A stretch of DNA of 64,000 nucleotides from Sequoia sempervirens (lineage: Eukaryota > Streptophyta > Pinopsida > Cupressales > Cupressaceae), in assembly GCA_007258455.2 (NCBI GenBank), contig VDFB02270651.1:697050197-697114196 (forward strand), written 5' to 3'. Position numbers and translations under genes: made by a program. Of the stretch, positions 61,744 through 64,000 are shown in pieces. Under the pieces are notes generated by a model. That model ran no database searches and was not told the DNA's origin. It worked only from the letters and a program-made list of their open reading frames with translations. Within the stretch, counting starts at the first letter, position 1. Each line of letters opens with the position of its first letter.

Positions 61744-62064
61744 TGTTAGAGTAAAGTAATTAATTAACTTTACTCTCCTCTTAAGACTTCACTTTATGCA
61801 CATATATTAGTCATTTAATAATTAATATTAATTATTAAATGCACTCACCTTAGGGTTAGGTTTTTCCTTTCGTTTTTGATCTCCTTTATAAGGATTGATC
61901 TCTTGTATTCTAAAACTCTCTTGATTCATTTGTTCTCTATTAATACATTTTGCACATTGTCAGAGCCAAAACCATTTGTTTCGTTCTCTTTCTTTCTCTA
62001 TGATAAGTTTCTTCCATGGAGGTGTTCTTTGGGTTTTGTGGATTTGTATTTCTCAAATCCTACA
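61744..62064 (+). repeat. 3' LTR, 321 bp
   Basis: Same length as the 5' LTR, about 95% identical by hand count, ending CCTACA before the CTATA duplication. Confidence 0.95.
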
Positions 62065-62297
62065 CTATAGACAAAAATAAGCATATATCACCAACACATA
62101 GTCTAGTGTACTCTCTAATGCTATATAATTTCTTTCTAGACAAATTATGGAACAAACAAAAACACTAGCACAACAAATGCAACACATCAAAAAAGACACA
62201 AGCAAATGGTAAACAAATTATTTTATTAACCTATCATATGCATGATTCCATCATCTACATCTAATATTACATTTTCCTTTGTTGTTTTAGAACAAAA
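62065..62297. other. Right flank of copia element
   Basis: AT-rich DNA after the CTATA duplication. A GTAAAC at 62209 and a pyrimidine run ending TTTTAG at 62290 look like intron borders, but joining them gives a stop. Confidence 0.3.
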
Positions 62298-62885
62298 GTG
62301 AACAAGTCAATATCAATCAAAGACTTAAGTGTAAAAAAAGATGGTGACATATTCGAAAGTGATATTCTTGTCATCTACAAGAAAACATTTGACAAAGACA
62401 ATGAAACAAATGAGGAACTGCATGCAGATCTCACAAACCTCAAATTAGAAATGACAATTACACTAAATATCAATAGAAACCTTATGTAGCAACATCAACA
62501 CAAGATTATTTCGGGAATAGGAGTCTCAATATCAGGTTTCTAAATTGCACGTAAAACACTTGATGACAAAGGGAACTATGGTTGCATATTAATATTGATA
62601 GACACTAGCACAGTTAAAAGCATGACTCAATTTTCTAAAGACTATTACTTCATTCCAGGTACTACTATAAGCCAGTTAGTAGCAATCATAGATCAAAATC
62701 CAACTAGAAAAATAGGTGCTTTAGTGGTTGGTGCTAATAGAGCTAGTAGCCAATATGCTATTGATATCAAAGATGGAAGAGCAAAATCTGACAGAGCACA
62801 AGTACTAATCTCTAGATACCATATGCCACTAGTCCATTTTAACCCATTTCTATACCATTTTGGCCTCTACTATTTTTTTTTGTGA
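62298..62885 (+). pseudogene. Unidentified ORF, two internal stops
   Basis: Open stretches 62298-62489 and 62595-62885 lie in the same frame, separated by a TAG and a TAA with no frameshift. The first part is acidic and Lys-rich (DKDNETNEELHADLTNLKLE); the second has a more structured look (IDTSTVKSMTQFSKDYYF, LVAIIDQNPTRKIGALVVGA, then YAIDIKDGRAKSDRAQVLIS). I recognise no family. It could belong to the DNA in which the copia element at 58322 inserted, perhaps an old transposon. Confidence 0.35.
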
Positions 62886-64000
62886 CAATAAATAAGTTTC
62901 TCTTTACCATGCAGCTACGACTACATTCATCTCATGAACAACTACATTTCAGGAACAAAACTCCAACAATTCTTTTCAAAAATATCCTAAAAACCATAGA
63001 TGAAAAGAACATGTTCCATATAGGCTAGTCAACATTTATATGCAAATTGAACAACAAAAGAAAAATGGAAAAGCTAACTACATTGATGCAATCAACATTT
63101 AGGGTAACTTTTGAAATATCTTGTTGCTTTCTTTAAGAATTTCTTTCATACTTATACTTGTAACAATATACATTTACATGTTTTATCTTTTGGGGACATT
63201 AAGGGTAGCAAACACACTTTCAAATCCATTTGAATCTTTTTTCCCAATATGCAATTACAGATTCTATAGTTATGGAATGTTGTAAGAGAATGTTACTCAC
63301 TATGACCAATGTGACATACAAGTTAGCTACATATACTTACTCTATCCTAAAACTATCACCATAATAAATGACAAGAAAAAAATACATTGTTTAGTTGAAA
63401 ACCGTGTCATGCAACAACTCTTTCCCACCTTCCAAAACATGAAATATGAAGACTATGCCAATGAAAAATCAGTAGTTGTGTTTGCACTACGAGAATTTTT
63501 TGTCAAAGGCCATTTCAAGCTCAACCAAAACAATGTCATCACAAAAGCTATTTTCCTGACTAAATGAACATCATATGCTACAACAAGGTACAAAACAATA
63601 CTGATACAAATACTTGTTTCTTTCCTCAATCTACAAAAAATGTTTCAAATTACCTAGAATGATGGCTTCCATACTAATTCTATCAATTGTATCGTAGATA
63701 AGGAACAAACACAAGCACCTACAAACATACCTAATATTGCACCAAGTGGCACATCCCTTTTATGTTATGCTTAAGTTCTTGTATGTTTATCCTATATGAC
63801 AATATTTCATGTTATATGGATTAAAGCTTCTAGCATCTATCACTTTACAGTCAACATGTTTTCTCTTATATGTTACACAATGCTTAATTTTATTTTGTCT
63901 TGCTTCACAAACCTTAAAATCCACTAATATATCTTCTAAATATAAGCATATTATGGCTTAATTTACTATTGCAATTATTGCATCTAAATTTCAGATACTT
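62886..64000. other. Unassigned DNA
   Basis: Several short open runs with CATCTCATGAACAACTACAT-like texture but no conserved motif; stops are frequent in all frames. It may continue the decayed ORF upstream. Confidence 0.25.

Larger units (their letters stand above)
58322..62064 (+). mobile_element. Non-autonomous copia element, 3.74 kb, gag-protease only
   Basis: Two 321-bp LTRs (58322-58642 and 61744-62064) start TGTTAG and end CCTACA, with CTATA on both sides (58317-58321 and 62065-62069). A tRNA-Met type primer site and a polypurine tract stand in the right places. The LTRs differ at about 15 of 321 positions by my count, so the insertion is not recent. The interior has one reading frame for gag and protease and no integrase, RT or RNase H; it would need enzymes from a relative. 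Structurally complete elements with only gag have been called TR-GAG in plants; this one adds protease. Confidence 0.92.

Noticed and set aside
62209..62290. GTAAAC...TTTTAG intron before the ORF at 62298
   Set aside because: Joining the upstream ATG-started frame across it creates TGA at the junction, and no second junction supports a gene model.
1..64000. tRNA, rRNA, plastid or mitochondrial inserts
   Set aside because: I looked for tRNA boxes, rRNA core words and organellar gene motifs on both strands and saw none apart from the weak SINE A box.

Overview
The window looks like intergenic DNA from a large, transposon-filled plant nuclear genome. It is AT-rich, has no intact host gene that I can recognise, no rRNA or tRNA gene and no organellar block. 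Nearly every coding trace is a decayed LTR retrotransposon: Ty1/copia ends with initiator-methionine tRNA primer sites, and a Ty3/gypsy element with a second (archaeal-type) RNase H typical of the plant Tat lineage. Heavy decay with slow loss of copies suggests a very large genome, such as a gymnosperm; that is inference, not something the sequence proves.

Layout. 1-2978: minus-strand LTR element whose LTR (1.69 kb) is longer than its interior (0.93 kb). 2979-7403: a decayed coiled-coil ORF and unassigned DNA. 7404-14377: four copies of a 0.79-kb terminal-inverted-repeat element (A-D; D partial) in DNA holding short hairpin phrases. 16900-24493: plus-strand, heavily mutated Ty3/gypsy polyprotein (gag, protease, RT, RNase H, second RNase H, integrase), cut off by a tRNA-like SINE candidate. 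25002-28750: minus-strand copia 3' ends (two LTRs, two polypurine tracts, an RNase H tail, a coiled-coil ORF). 28770-30477: truncated minus-strand gypsy-type LTR; a longer relative lies inverted at 48411-52378. 30478-32658 and 38788-40971: a 2.18-kb direct duplication flanking 6.1 kb that contains another minus-strand LTR/primer site and a 32-bp minisatellite. 40972-58321: an old satellite-like array with units in both orientations, broken by TIR elements E and F and the 48.4-kb LTR. 58322-62064: a structurally complete 3.74-kb copia element (321-bp LTRs, CTATA target duplication, PBS, PPT) that carries only gag and protease. 62065-64000: an unidentified decayed ORF.

The strongest candidates for something undescribed are (1) the TIR family (six copies, 18-bp core terminus GGGTATGTGCAGGATCAT, 4-bp target duplications in four copies, two of them with diverged empty sites inside this window), which does not fit the common plant MITE superfamilies, and (2) the gag-protease-only copia element, whose single uninterrupted frame contains eleven stops, ten of them TAG, as expected from CAG-to-TAG decay of methylated CHG sites. 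No gene set here forms a pathway; the relations are those of nested insertions.
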